A DNA stretch of 64,000 nt from Nocardioides palaemonis. Lineage in GTDB: Bacteria > Actinomycetota > Actinomycetes > Propionibacteriales > Nocardioidaceae. Below are positions 42,508-50,911 of the stretch, one piece after another. The stretch covers positions 1,054,001-1,118,000 of the forward strand of contig NZ_JAGVQR010000004.1 of assembly GCF_018275325.1 (NCBI RefSeq), given 5' to 3'. Both the position numbers and the translations under genes were made by a program. A model generated the notes under the pieces. It was not told where the DNA came from. It saw nothing but the letters and a program-made list of their open reading frames with translations, and did not search any database. The number at the start of each line of letters is the position of its first letter. The stretch's first letter is position 1.

Positions 42508-42946
42508 CCGCCCCCGCCGGCGGGGCCGGGGCCCGCTGAGCTCGGTGGTTCCGATGCTCGCTCCGCTCGCACCTCAACCACCGAGTCGCGGGATCATCTG
42601 GGGACGTGGTGGAAGTCCCGGAGATCCGAATCGTCCCGTGGCGTCCTCAGACACCTGGGACCCGATCGGCCGGGCACGCGAGCTGGTCGGTGTACACGTG
42701 CGCCCTCGTGTGCCGCTCGGCCGTCAGCGACACCTGTGAAGGCGTCTGAGGACGTGTTGCAGCCCCAGGAGGCCCGAACGCTGCACCCCGTCCTCAGATG
42801 CCCACGGGTGGTGGCAGCTCGTCGCCGATGTCGGCGACACCCGCGGACCCGGCGGGACTCATCACGGCCGGCACCGGTCCGCAGCGTCCTCAGGCAGGTT
42901 TGTCGACAAAGAGATACGTCGACAGATCGATGTAACGACAGAACTA
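42508..42946. repeat. Convergent parB-plsC gap with repeats and hairpin
   Basis: A 439-nt gap without a gene. CTCGGTGGTT/AACCACCGAG forms a hairpin at 42541-42585 that contains a third copy of the 33706 repeat. CGTCCTCAG occurs four times: 42642-42650, 42746-42754 reversed, 42789-42797 and 42885-42893. The second copy of the dnaA 44-bp motif lies at 42898-42941, next to the plsC stop. No open frame with a ribosome-binding site was found. Confidence 0.7.
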
Positions 42947-43720
42947 TTATCCCTGGCGCTTGGCGCGCTTCTCGGCGCGCCTGCGGGCCCGCTCCCGCTT
43001 CTCCTCGGCGTCGAGGCGGGCAGCCTCCTCGAGCGTGGGCGCCGAGCCGCCCATCGACGCGGGCACCCACCAGGACCCCGGGGGCTGCTCGTCGGCGGGG
43101 TAGTCCGCGATGGTCTCGGCCAGCATGGCGGCCATCCGGTCCCGCAGCTCGGCGGTCTCGGCCATCGGGTCCGCGCCAGTCGGGTGCATCGCCTCGCCCA
43201 CCCGGATGGCGATCGTCTTGCCGCGGGAGAAGTCGCGCGAGTGGTCCTTGGTCATCATCCGCTGGGTGCCCCAGAGGATGACCGGCACCAGCGGGACGCC
43301 CGCCTCCGCCGCGATGCGTACGGCGCCGGTCTTGAACTCCTTGAGCTCCATCGCCCGCGAGATCGTGGCCTCGGGGAAGATGCCGACCGCCTCTCCCTGG
43401 CGCAGGTAGTCCACCGCGGTGTGGAAGCTCGCGACGCCTTCGCCGCGGTCGACCTCGATGTGGTGGAGCGAGCGCATCAGCGGACCGACGTAGCGGTGGT
43501 CGAACAGCTCGCGCTTGGCCATGAAGCGCACCAGGCGACCCGAGGGGTTCGCGGCGAAACCGCCGTAGACGAAGTCGACGTAGCCGATGTGGTTGTAGGC
43601 CAGGAGCACGCCGCCCTCGCGGGGGACGTGCTCGGTGCCGGTCATCTGGAAGGTCTGGCCCAGCGCCCGGAAAGCCGCCTTGGCGGTGACGATGATGGGC
43701 GGGTACGTCACGTCGCGCAT
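42947..43720 (-). CDS. 1-acyl-sn-glycerol-3-phosphate acyltransferase family protein
   Basis: A 257-residue PlsC-family acyltransferase. The catalytic HX4D box is in NHIGYVDFVY (about 44-53) and a later FPEATIS motif matches box III. It likely transfers acyl groups to lysophosphatidate at the membrane. The basic C-terminus is rich in ARRRAEKRAKR. TAGGCT lies 7 nt before the ATG with no ribosome-binding site, fitting a leaderless message. An upstream TTG is possible but less likely. Confidence 0.9.
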   Translation of the reverse strand: MRDVTYPPIIVTAKAAFRALGQTFQMTGTEHVPREGGVLLAYNHIGYVDFVYGGFAANPSGRLVRFMAKRELFDHRYVGPLMRSLHHIEVDRGEGVASFHTAVDYLRQGEAVGIFPEATISRAMELKEFKTGAVRIAAEAGVPLVPVILWGTQRMMTKDHSRDFSRGKTIAIRVGEAMHPTGADPMAETAELRDRMAAMLAETIADYPADEQPPGSWWVPASMGGSAPTLEEAARLDAEEKRERARRRAEKRAKRQG

Positions 43721-43766
43721 GGCGAGGAGCCTAGGGTCCCGCAAGCGTGCCCGCGACCCTTCGTGA

Positions 43767-44981
43767 TCAGCGTCGCGTCGCGAGGAAGTCGGCGATCCGG
43801 CCGATCGCCTCCTCGAGGACGCTCGCCTCCGGAAGCGTGACGAGCCGGAAGTGGTCCGGGGCCGGCCAGTTGAAGCCGGTCCCGTGCGTCACGAGGATCT
43901 TCTTGGCCCGCAGCAGGTCGATCACGAAGTCCTGGTCGTCCTCGATCGGGTAGACCTCGGGGTCGAGCCGCGGGAAGCAGTAGAGCGCTCCACGTGGCTT
44001 GACGTTGGAGACGCCGGGGATCTCGTTGAGGAGCCGGTGGGCCAGCATCGACTGCTCGTAGAACCGCCCGCCGGGGCCGATCAGCTCCTCGACCGACTGG
44101 TAGCCGCCGAGGGCGGTCTGGATCGCGTGCTGGGCAGGGACGTTGGCGCACATCCGCATGTTGGCGATCAGGGTCAGGCCCTCGAGGAAGTCGGTGGCGA
44201 GCTCCTTCGGCCCCGAGACCATCACCCAGCCCGCGCGGTAGCCGCAGACCCGGTAGGCCTTGGACAGGCCGGAGAACGTCAGCGTGAGGACGTCGTTGCC
44301 CGCGTAGGTCGCGGCGTGGTGGTGGACCGCGTCCTCGAAGAGGATCTTCTCGTAGATCTCGTCCGCCATCACGACGAGCTCGTGGCGCCGGGCGATGTCG
44401 ACGAGGCCCTTGACCGTCTCCTCGCTGTAGACGGCGCCGGTGGGGTTGTTCGGGTTGATGATCACCAGCGCGTGGGTGTTCTCGGTGATCTTCGACTCGA
44501 TGTCGGCGAGGTCGGGGTTCCAGTCGTCCTCCTCGTCGCACCGGTAGTGCACCGGGATGCCACCGGCCAGCGTCACCGCCCCGGTCCAGAGCGGGTAGTC
44601 CGGTGAGGGCACCAGGATCTCGTTGCCGTCGTCGACGAACGCCTGGAGGACCATCGAGATCAGCTCGGAGACGCCGTTGCCGATGAACACGTCCTCGACG
44701 CCCACGTCGCGCAGCCCCCGCGACTGGTAGTAGTGCATGACCGCGGTGCGCGCCGACCAGATGCCCTGCGAGTCGGCGTAGCCCTGCGCCTGCGGCAGGT
44801 GGTGCATCATGTCGGCGAGGATCTGCTCGGGCGCCTCGAAGCCGAAGGGGGCGGTGTTGCCGATGTTGAGCTTGAGGATCCGGTGGCCCTCGGCCTCGAG
44901 CCGCTGGGCCTCGACAAGGATCGGCCCGCGCACGTCGTAGCGGACTCCCTGCAGCTTCTTGCTCTGTCGGATCGGGCGCAC
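43767..44981 (-). CDS. PLP-dependent aminotransferase (alanine transaminase type)
   Basis: A 404-residue fold-type I aminotransferase. The PLP lysine lies in SGLSKAYRVCGYRAGW; NPNNPTGAVYS and the usual N-terminal GNTAPF region are present. Closest in style to AlaA-type alanine/glutamate-pyruvate transaminases, so pyruvate-alanine interconversion is likely but not proved. GTG start 46 nt upstream of plsC on the same strand. Confidence 0.9.
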   Translation of the reverse strand: MRPIRQSKKLQGVRYDVRGPILVEAQRLEAEGHRILKLNIGNTAPFGFEAPEQILADMMHHLPQAQGYADSQGIWSARTAVMHYYQSRGLRDVGVEDVFIGNGVSELISMVLQAFVDDGNEILVPSPDYPLWTGAVTLAGGIPVHYRCDEEDDWNPDLADIESKITENTHALVIINPNNPTGAVYSEETVKGLVDIARRHELVVMADEIYEKILFEDAVHHHAATYAGNDVLTLTFSGLSKAYRVCGYRAGWVMVSGPKELATDFLEGLTLIANMRMCANVPAQHAIQTALGGYQSVEELIGPGGRFYEQSMLAHRLLNEIPGVSNVKPRGALYCFPRLDPEVYPIEDDQDFVIDLLRAKKILVTHGTGFNWPAPDHFRLVTLPEASVLEEAIGRIADFLATRR

Positions 44982-45022
44982 GCCTCATCCTCTCAGGCGC
45001 CGCGCCCCGCTAGCATCGACGT

Positions 45023-45667
45023 GTGTCCCGCAAGACCGCGCGCCTGACGGTCGACCACCTCGCGGAGCTGGCCGATCCGGTCCGCGCCTGCCTGTTCTGG
45101 GAGCTCGGACCGGTCGACCGGGGCCGGCTCGACGCCGCGGAGCGCACCGCCCAGAAGGAGCAGTGGCTCTCCGAGGTGCTGCGCGACTGGGGCTCGTGCG
45201 GTCGGGTGGTGCGCATGGACGGCCGGACCGTCGGCATGATCCTGTACGCCCCGGCGTCCCGGCTGCCGGGAGCAGCCGCGTTGCCGACGGCGCCGACCTC
45301 GCCGGACGCGGTGCTGGCCGCCACGGCGTGGGTCGACCCGGCCTGGCGTCGCGGCGGGCTGGGCCGCCTGCTGGTCCAGGCGATGGCCGCCGACCTCGTG
45401 CAGCGCGGCCACACCGCCATCGAGGCGTACGGCGACACCCGTGGCCGCCCGGACGGGTGCGTGCTGCCGGCGGAGTTCTGGGGCAGCGTCGGGTTCAAGA
45501 CCCAGCGGGTGCACCCGACGACTCCGCGGATGCGGATGGAGCTGCGCACCGCGCTCAGCTGGAAGGACGAGGTCGAGGCGGCGCTCGAGAAGGTGTGGGG
45601 CGTCGTGCGCCCCACGCAGAAGGCGACCCGCCCGATCGGATCGGTGCGGGCCGCCTCGAGCGACTAG
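45023..45667 (+). CDS. GNAT-family N-acetyltransferase
   Basis: A 214-residue protein with a GNAT fold. The acetyl-CoA motif AWVDPAWRRGGLGRLLVQA is at about 95-113. The substrate is unknown. TAGCAT at 45011-45016 lies six nt before the GTG and no ribosome-binding site is present, a good leaderless candidate. It is divergent from the aminotransferase gene. Confidence 0.85.
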   Translation: MSRKTARLTVDHLAELADPVRACLFWELGPVDRGRLDAAERTAQKEQWLSEVLRDWGSCGRVVRMDGRTVGMILYAPASRLPGAAALPTAPTSPDAVLAATAWVDPAWRRGGLGRLLVQAMAADLVQRGHTAIEAYGDTRGRPDGCVLPAEFWGSVGFKTQRVHPTTPRMRMELRTALSWKDEVEAALEKVWGVVRPTQKATRPIGSVRAASSD

Positions 45668-45692
45668 CGGGTCCCGAGGGACCGGCGAGGGA

Positions 45693-46016
45693 TCAAATGA
45701 TGCCCTCGAGCTCCTTGAGCAGCGCAGCCTTCGGCTTGGCGCCCACGATGGACTTCACGACCTCGCCGCCCTGGTAGACGTTGATGGTCGGGATGCCGGT
45801 CACGCGGTAGGAGGACGGCGTGACGGGGTTCTCGTCGACGTTCATCTTGAGGAACGTCAGCTTCTCGCCGTGCTCCTTGTTGAGCTCGTCGAGGATCGGG
45901 GCGACCTGGCGGCACGGGCCGCACCACTCCGCCCAGAAGTCCACCAGGACGGGCTTGTCGGACTTGAGGACCTGCGCCTCGAACTCGGCGTCGGTCACGG
46001 CGGCGATGTCGGCCAC
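45693..46016 (-). CDS. trxA: Thioredoxin
   Basis: A 107-residue thioredoxin with the active site WCGPCR and the conserved TGIPTIN cis-proline segment. GTG at 46016 is chosen because it gives the usual N-terminus; AAAGGGG lies upstream. It reduces disulfides with electrons from TrxB. The stop is 25 nt from the end of the GNAT gene, which converges. Confidence 0.95.
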   Translation of the reverse strand: MADIAAVTDAEFEAQVLKSDKPVLVDFWAEWCGPCRQVAPILDELNKEHGEKLTFLKMNVDENPVTPSSYRVTGIPTINVYQGGEVVKSIVGAKPKAALLKELEGII

Positions 46017-46115
46017 TGCACTTGCCCCTTTCATCGGAAGTCTCGGGTTGCCCGGGTGCGGCAACACCTCAGTCAACACCACCCCGGCGACATCTGTTCC
46101 CGCCGACGCCCGGGG

Positions 46116-46184
46116 CGGGGTAGTCCAGTGCCGAACTGTCGCGAAAGGGCCGTCGGCACGACCGTTCGTCACTGGACTACCCCG
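46116..46184. repeat. Long palindromic element between trxA and trxB
   Basis: CGGGGTAGTCCAGTG (46116-46130) pairs perfectly with CACTGGACTACCCCG (46170-46184). An inner CGAAC/GTTCG and GTCG/CGAC extend the stem. It lies in the 284-nt gap upstream of trxA. Confidence 0.75.
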
Positions 46185-46227
46185 AGGGGGAGGTCGGTCG
46201 TGCCCCCGCCCGGTGAACCCGAGACCG

Positions 46228-46262
46228 CACGAGCCCCACGCCGCGAGGGCGTGGGGCTCGTG
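46228..46262. terminator. Strong terminator hairpin after trxB
   Basis: CACGAGCCCCACGCC and GGCGTGGGGCTCGTG form a perfect 15-bp stem with a GCGAG loop, 38 nt beyond the trxB stop. It lacks a strong T tail. Confidence 0.75.
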
Positions 46263-46300
46263 AGGGTGCTGGGGCTCGAGACGGTGCAGGCGGCGGGCGC

Positions 46301-47311
46301 TCAGGCGCCTGCGGTCTGGACCTGCTCCTCGATAGCCTCGACCGTCGCGGCAGCGTCGCCGGCGGTGGACGCCTCGTGGTCGAGCGCGGCGATGAACCGC
46401 TCGGCGTCGAGGGCGGCCTGGCAGCCGGTGCCGGCGGCGGTGATGGCCTGGCGGTAGTGGTGGTCGACCAGGTCACCGGCGGCGAAGACGCCGGCGAGGT
46501 TGGTCCGGGTGGACGGGTGGTCGACCAGGACGTAGCCGTCGTCGTCGAGGTCGACCTGGCCGGTCAGCAGCTCCGAGCGCGGGTCGTGGCCGATGGCGAT
46601 GAACAGCCCGGTGACGTCCAGGCCGCGCTCCTCGCCGGTGACGGTGTCGCGCAGGGTGATCGACTCGAGCTTGTCGGTGCCGTTGATCTCGGCGACCTCG
46701 GCGTTCCAGACCATCTCGAGCTTGGGGTCGGCGAACGCGCGCTCCTGCATGATCTTCGACGCGCGGAGCTCGTCGCGGCGGTGGACCAGGTAGACCTTGG
46801 AGGCGAAACGGGTGAGGAAGGTGGCCTCCTCGACCGCCGAGTCACCGCCGCCGATGACCGCGATGGCCTGCTCGCGGAAGAAGAAGCCGTCACAGGTGGC
46901 GCACCACGAGACGCCGCGGCCGGAGAGCTCGTCCTCGCGAGGCAGGCCGAGCTTGCGGTAGCCCGAGCCGGTGGCGAGGACCACCGAGCGCGCGGTGTAG
47001 GTGTCGGTGGCGGTCTTCACGATCTTGACGTCACCGGTGAGGTCGACCTCGACGACGTCGTCGGCGACCAGCTCCGCGCCGAATCGCTCGGCCTGCGCGC
47101 GCATCTCGTCCATCAGGGCCGGGCCCATGATGCCGTCGCGGAAGCCCGGGAAGTTCTCCACCTCGGTGGTGTTCATCAGGGCGCCGCCGGCGGTGACGGA
47201 GCCCTCGAAGACCAGCGGCTGGAGCGAGGCGCGCGCGGCGTAGACCGCAGCCGTGTAGCCGGAGGGCCCCGAGCCGATGATGATGACGTTGCGGGTCTCG
47301 GAGGTGCTCAT
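46301..47311 (-). CDS. trxB: Thioredoxin reductase
   Basis: A 336-residue FAD/NADPH enzyme that reduces thioredoxin. FAD motif GSGPSGYTAAVYAARA, redox CATC centre (CATCDGFF), NADPH motif GGGDSAVEEA. GGAGCC lies upstream of the ATG. The tail beyond the catalytic core is about 20 residues of Ala/Glu. It follows the anti-sigma gene by 94 nt, as in the mycobacterial sigM-trxB-trxC locus. Confidence 0.96.
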   Translation of the reverse strand: MSTSETRNVIIIGSGPSGYTAAVYAARASLQPLVFEGSVTAGGALMNTTEVENFPGFRDGIMGPALMDEMRAQAERFGAELVADDVVEVDLTGDVKIVKTATDTYTARSVVLATGSGYRKLGLPREDELSGRGVSWCATCDGFFFREQAIAVIGGGDSAVEEATFLTRFASKVYLVHRRDELRASKIMQERAFADPKLEMVWNAEVAEINGTDKLESITLRDTVTGEERGLDVTGLFIAIGHDPRSELLTGQVDLDDDGYVLVDHPSTRTNLAGVFAAGDLVDHHYRQAITAAGTGCQAALDAERFIAALDHEASTAGDAAATVEAIEEQVQTAGA

Positions 47312-47405
47312 ACGACTCAGTGGCTCCTGTAGTGCTCGGTGGTGGGCGTACGACGTGCTCAACCGATCGTAGGCCAGCGTTCTTCCCGCGCCGGGGTCGA
47401 CGGGC

Positions 47406-48152
47406 TCAGGGAGCGGGCGACGGCGCGGGCAGCGTGACGGTGCCCACCGGCTCCGGGGTGCCGCACACGTAGATGACCGCGTCCTGGTCGGTGCCGGTCG
47501 GGGCGCGGTAGACGACGAGCCCGACCTGGCCGTCGACCTCGACCGGGAGCCGGCGTCCGGGCCCGGTGTCGGTGGCGCGGCAGGCGCTGGCCGCGGCGAG
47601 GTCGTCGAGGGCCACGAGACGACGGGACGCGCCTGCGCGCAGGGTCAGCAGCTGCTGGCGGAGCGCCGCGTCGGTCGTCGAGACGGCCGGCAGCCCGGAC
47701 TCCGGGGTGACCTCCCGCTTGGGATCCGGCGAGGTGAGGGAGTCCGGCTCGTCGGACGGTGCCGCCTCCGCGCCCGAGGAGTCCTGCTGGGAGAACGTGT
47801 TCCCGCCGCCGGCGTCGCCGGAGGAGGCGGAGCCGCTGGCGGAGGAGTCGTCGGAGCCGCCGCCGGTGGGGAGGACCTGCCCGACCGCGACGCCGGCCAC
47901 CACGACGGCCGCAGCCGCCAGGAGCCCCGCTCCGGCGAGGCGCCGACGGCGTGCGCCGAGGTCGACGACCCGTGCCGGTGAGCGGTCGTCGGCGGGCGTG
48001 ACGGGCGCGGAGGTGCGCTCGGCGACCAGTCCGGCGAGGGCCTCGTCGAGGCGGGCGACGACCTCGGGAGGCGTGGCGCCGTCGTGGCGGGCGTCGGCCA
48101 GCAGCCGGCGTACGGCGTCCTGCTCGGGCGGCAGGTCGGGTGCGTCGGTCAT
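47406..48152 (-). CDS. Putative anti-sigma factor for SigM
   Basis: A 248-residue single-pass membrane protein. The N-terminal cytoplasmic part (1-72) is helical, a membrane helix spans about 73-92, and the external part has a Gly/Ser/Asp-rich linker and a compact C-terminal domain with two cysteines (CRATD, CGTP). Position directly after sigM matches the mycobacterial RsmA anti-sigma, but sequence similarity is low and the zinc motif is absent. GAGGAGGTGAG precedes the ATG. Confidence 0.65.
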   Translation of the reverse strand: MTDAPDLPPEQDAVRRLLADARHDGATPPEVVARLDEALAGLVAERTSAPVTPADDRSPARVVDLGARRRRLAGAGLLAAAAVVVAGVAVGQVLPTGGGSDDSSASGSASSGDAGGGNTFSQQDSSGAEAAPSDEPDSLTSPDPKREVTPESGLPAVSTTDAALRQQLLTLRAGASRRLVALDDLAAASACRATDTGPGRRLPVEVDGQVGLVVYRAPTGTDQDAVIYVCGTPEPVGTVTLPAPSPAP

Positions 48153-48198
48153 CGGGGCTCACCTCCTCGGGGCGTGCGTGGGTGGAATGGGGGCGGAC

Positions 48199-48208
48199 GG
48201 GGGGGGGG
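48199..48208. repeat. Homopolymeric G10 tract between sigM and its anti-sigma gene
   Basis: Ten consecutive G residues on the plus strand, C on the coding strand, 10 nt beyond the sigM stop and about 46 nt before the anti-sigma start. Non-coding. Confidence 0.7.
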
Positions 48209-48217
48209 TCGGGGTGC

Positions 48218-48886
48218 TCAGGGCGCCGGCGGACCCCGCTGGCGCATCGTGGGTGGGACGGTGCCGTCGGGCGCGGGGTTCCCGTGAGGCACCTCACCCG
48301 GTGGCTGGTGCAGGTCGAGCAGCAGGGCGGCGAGCTTGGTGCGCCCGCGCGAGCACCGCGACTTCACGGTGCCCTCGGCGCAGCCGAGCATCTCGGCCAC
48401 CTCGGCGACCGGGTAGCCCTCCATGTCGACCAGCACCAGGGCCGCGCGCTGGTCCGCCGGGAGGGTGGCGAGCGCGTCCAGCACCCGACGACGGCGCTCG
48501 GCGGCCTCCGCGGCCGCGTCGGGCTCGTCGTCGTGCTCCGCGGTCGCGACCAGTGCGCCGCGGTCCTCGACGTCCTCGGGGAGGGCCTCGAGCCGACGGA
48601 TCTTCGCCGCCCGGATCCGGTCGAGGCAGGCGTTGACCACCACGCGGTGCAGCCAGGTGGTGACGGCGGCCTCGCCGCGGTAGGAGCCGGCGCGCCGGAA
48701 CGCCGCGATCATGCCGTCCTGGAGACCGTCGGCGGCGTCCTCCGGGTTGCCCATCGTGCGCAGCGCGACGGCCCACAGCCGGTCGCGGTGACGCCCGAAG
48801 AGCTCGCCGAACGCCTCCGCGTCGCCGTCGACGTGGGCGCGGAGCAGGTCCTGGTCGGACCGGCCGGGCAGCTGGTCGTCGCTCAC
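48218..48886 (-). CDS. sigM: ECF RNA polymerase sigma factor SigM
   Basis: A 222-residue ECF sigma factor. Region 2 (about 18-90) includes TTWLHRVVVNACLDRIR; region 4 (about 140-190) contains EGYPVAEVAEMLGCAEGTVKS, a helix-turn-helix. The C-terminus is a short Pro-rich tail. The GTG start overlaps the stop of the pseudokinase gene. SigM in mycobacteria controls envelope and redox genes; the same neighbours are found here. Confidence 0.93.
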   Translation of the reverse strand: MSDDQLPGRSDQDLLRAHVDGDAEAFGELFGRHRDRLWAVALRTMGNPEDAADGLQDGMIAAFRRAGSYRGEAAVTTWLHRVVVNACLDRIRAAKIRRLEALPEDVEDRGALVATAEHDDEPDAAAEAAERRRRVLDALATLPADQRAALVLVDMEGYPVAEVAEMLGCAEGTVKSRCSRGRTKLAALLLDLHQPPGEVPHGNPAPDGTVPPTMRQRGPPAP

Positions 48887-50832
48887 CCGAGCACCTGCAC
48901 CTCGGAGATCGTGCCCCGGAACCCGTCGCTGACCGCCGGCAGCAGGGTGAGCCAGATGGTGACGTAGCGCCCGGACACCGCCTCGGGCACGTCGATGGTG
49001 AGCTCGCCGGTGCCCGACGCCGTACCGATGGGGCTCAGGTCGGCGACGCCCGTCGGCGCCTGCGTCGTGACGTAGGCCGCGAGCGACGTCTGCCCGCCGT
49101 CGGTGGTGACCACGACGCGTCGGACGCCCTTGGTGGCGCCGAGGTCGACGATCACGCCCACACCGGTCTTGAGGCCGCCGGGACCGAAGTTCTGCTTGTA
49201 GGTCGAGGTGCTCCAGGTGGTCGCGGGGTCGCCGTCGACGACGTTGGGGACCGACTCGGGGTTCTCCTCGCGGGGCTCGGCGCCCTGGGGGTCGAAGTCG
49301 TCGGCGACCAGCCCGGTGTACGGCGTCGGGTCGGCGGCGCTCGGGGACGCCGAGGTCGTCGGGTCGTCCGTGGCGTCGTCGATCGCGGCGGGCAGCCCGA
49401 GCTGGTAGGCCGCCACGGCCGCGACCGCGACGACGGCGAGCACCGCGACGACCAGGGCGAGGCGGAACCAGCTGCGGCCGGGCACCTGGTCGCCCGTGTC
49501 CTGCAGGCCGTCGTCGGTGCCCCACGGGTCGCCCGACCAGGAGCCGGTGCCCCAGCCGCCGGTGTCGCGCGACACCGGGCGCACGCCCGAGTCAGGGCCC
49601 GGGGAGGACGCGTCCCACGGCCAGTAGTCCGGGCCCGCGGAGGCGGCGCGGCTGCCGGGACGCGGGCGGCGCACCGGCTCGCCCTCCGGCGGGTCGGGGG
49701 CGAACAGCGGCTTCGGGGCAGGCTCGTCGAGCAGCGGCGGCGGAGCCGGCTTGTCGGCGCGGGCGCGCAGCCAGTCGACCTCGTCGTCGTCGTCGTGGAA
49801 CACCGGCATGCCGGCCTGCGTCGGCAGGTCCGTCGACGACACGTCACCGGTGGTCGTCGGCTCCACCGGCGCGACCTGCTCGGTGGGCTCGATGGGGTCG
49901 GCGGTGTCGGCGGCCTCGACCGGCTCGGGGACGTCCGTGGGCTCGAGGGCCGGCGTGACCGCGGTGGCCTCGGCGTCCTCGGCGGCGACCGGCTCGGGCT
50001 CCGGCACGGGCTCGGGCTGGACCGCGGGTGCGCTCGGCGGGCCGGCGGGCCGTGGACCGGCCACCGGCACGTGGGTGCCGGTCATCTCGCCCACGTAGTC
50101 GGCGAGCAGGTCGCGCACCGCCCGGGCGCTGAGGTCGGAGGCGGCGGCCGACGAGTGCTGCGGGGCGAGCACCTGGTCGCACAGCGTGTCGAGCACCCGC
50201 GGGATGCCGGCCCGGACCCGGCGCGGCCGCAGGACGGTGCCGTGCGCCTCCGGGGCGGGCGGCAGCGCGGACTGCGAGACGCCGGCCCAGCGGCCGGTGA
50301 GGGCGGCGTAGAGCAGGCCGACGAGGTCGATCTCGTCGACCCCGGTGCGGCCCGGTGCGAGGCCGCGCAGCGCGGCGTCGACGCCGAAGCCGATGATCCT
50401 GACCTGGCCGTGCTGGTCGACGAGCACGTTCTCCGGCGCGAGCCGGCCGTGGGCGAGCCCGAGGGCGTGGGCCTCGGCGATGGTGTCGGCCACCTCGGCC
50501 ACCAGCCAGGCGGCCCGGCGCGGCGGCAGCGGACCCTCCCGGGTCAGCAGCACGTCGAGCGAGTCGCCCTGGCCCCACTCGTTGACGACGTAGCAGCGGC
50601 CGTCGGCGACCTCCGCGTCGAGCACCCGCAGCAGGCGCCGGTCGATCACCGGCCCGGCCCGGCGCGCGGCCTCCAGCAGCGGTCCGGCGCGCTCGTCGTC
50701 GGCGGCGAGGACGTGGACCGCGACGGCGCGGTGCAGCACCCGGTCGTGGGCCCGCCAGAAGCGGCCGGTGCCGTTCTCGGCGAGCAGGTCGTCGAGGCGG
50801 TAGCGGTCGGCGAGGACGTCTCCGGCCTGCAT
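48883..50832 (-). CDS. Membrane-anchored pseudokinase with discoidin-like external domain
   Basis: A 649-residue protein. Residues 10-250 have a kinase fold, but the catalytic residues are gone: the ATP lysine is His40 (VAVH), HRD is HGR (128-130), and DFG is GFG (148-150). A long Pro/Glu-rich linker, a membrane helix near 460, and an external C-terminal domain of the discoidin/galactose-binding type (about 515-649) follow. In mycobacteria this pseudokinase is fused to MurJ and recruits FhaA; here murJ (50912-52540) is separate and 79 nt upstream. The ATG at 50832 has AGGAGG upstream. Confidence 0.85.
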   Translation of the reverse strand: MQAGDVLADRYRLDDLLAENGTGRFWRAHDRVLHRAVAVHVLAADDERAGPLLEAARRAGPVIDRRLLRVLDAEVADGRCYVVNEWGQGDSLDVLLTREGPLPPRRAAWLVAEVADTIAEAHALGLAHGRLAPENVLVDQHGQVRIIGFGVDAALRGLAPGRTGVDEIDLVGLLYAALTGRWAGVSQSALPPAPEAHGTVLRPRRVRAGIPRVLDTLCDQVLAPQHSSAAASDLSARAVRDLLADYVGEMTGTHVPVAGPRPAGPPSAPAVQPEPVPEPEPVAAEDAEATAVTPALEPTDVPEPVEAADTADPIEPTEQVAPVEPTTTGDVSSTDLPTQAGMPVFHDDDDEVDWLRARADKPAPPPLLDEPAPKPLFAPDPPEGEPVRRPRPGSRAASAGPDYWPWDASSPGPDSGVRPVSRDTGGWGTGSWSGDPWGTDDGLQDTGDQVPGRSWFRLALVVAVLAVVAVAAVAAYQLGLPAAIDDATDDPTTSASPSAADPTPYTGLVADDFDPQGAEPREENPESVPNVVDGDPATTWSTSTYKQNFGPGGLKTGVGVIVDLGATKGVRRVVVTTDGGQTSLAAYVTTQAPTGVADLSPIGTASGTGELTIDVPEAVSGRYVTIWLTLLPAVSDGFRGTISEVQVLG

Positions 50833-50911
50833 CGACCTCACCTCCTCACCTCGCTCTGCTCGTCCCGGCGCGGGAGGCTCCCCACGTCCCGGAGGTTCAT
50901 CGTAGGGAACC

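Noticed and set aside
45670..45683. GGTCCC/GGGACC hairpin as terminator between GNAT and trxA genes
   Set aside because: The loop is only two bases and there is no T tail; too weak to call.
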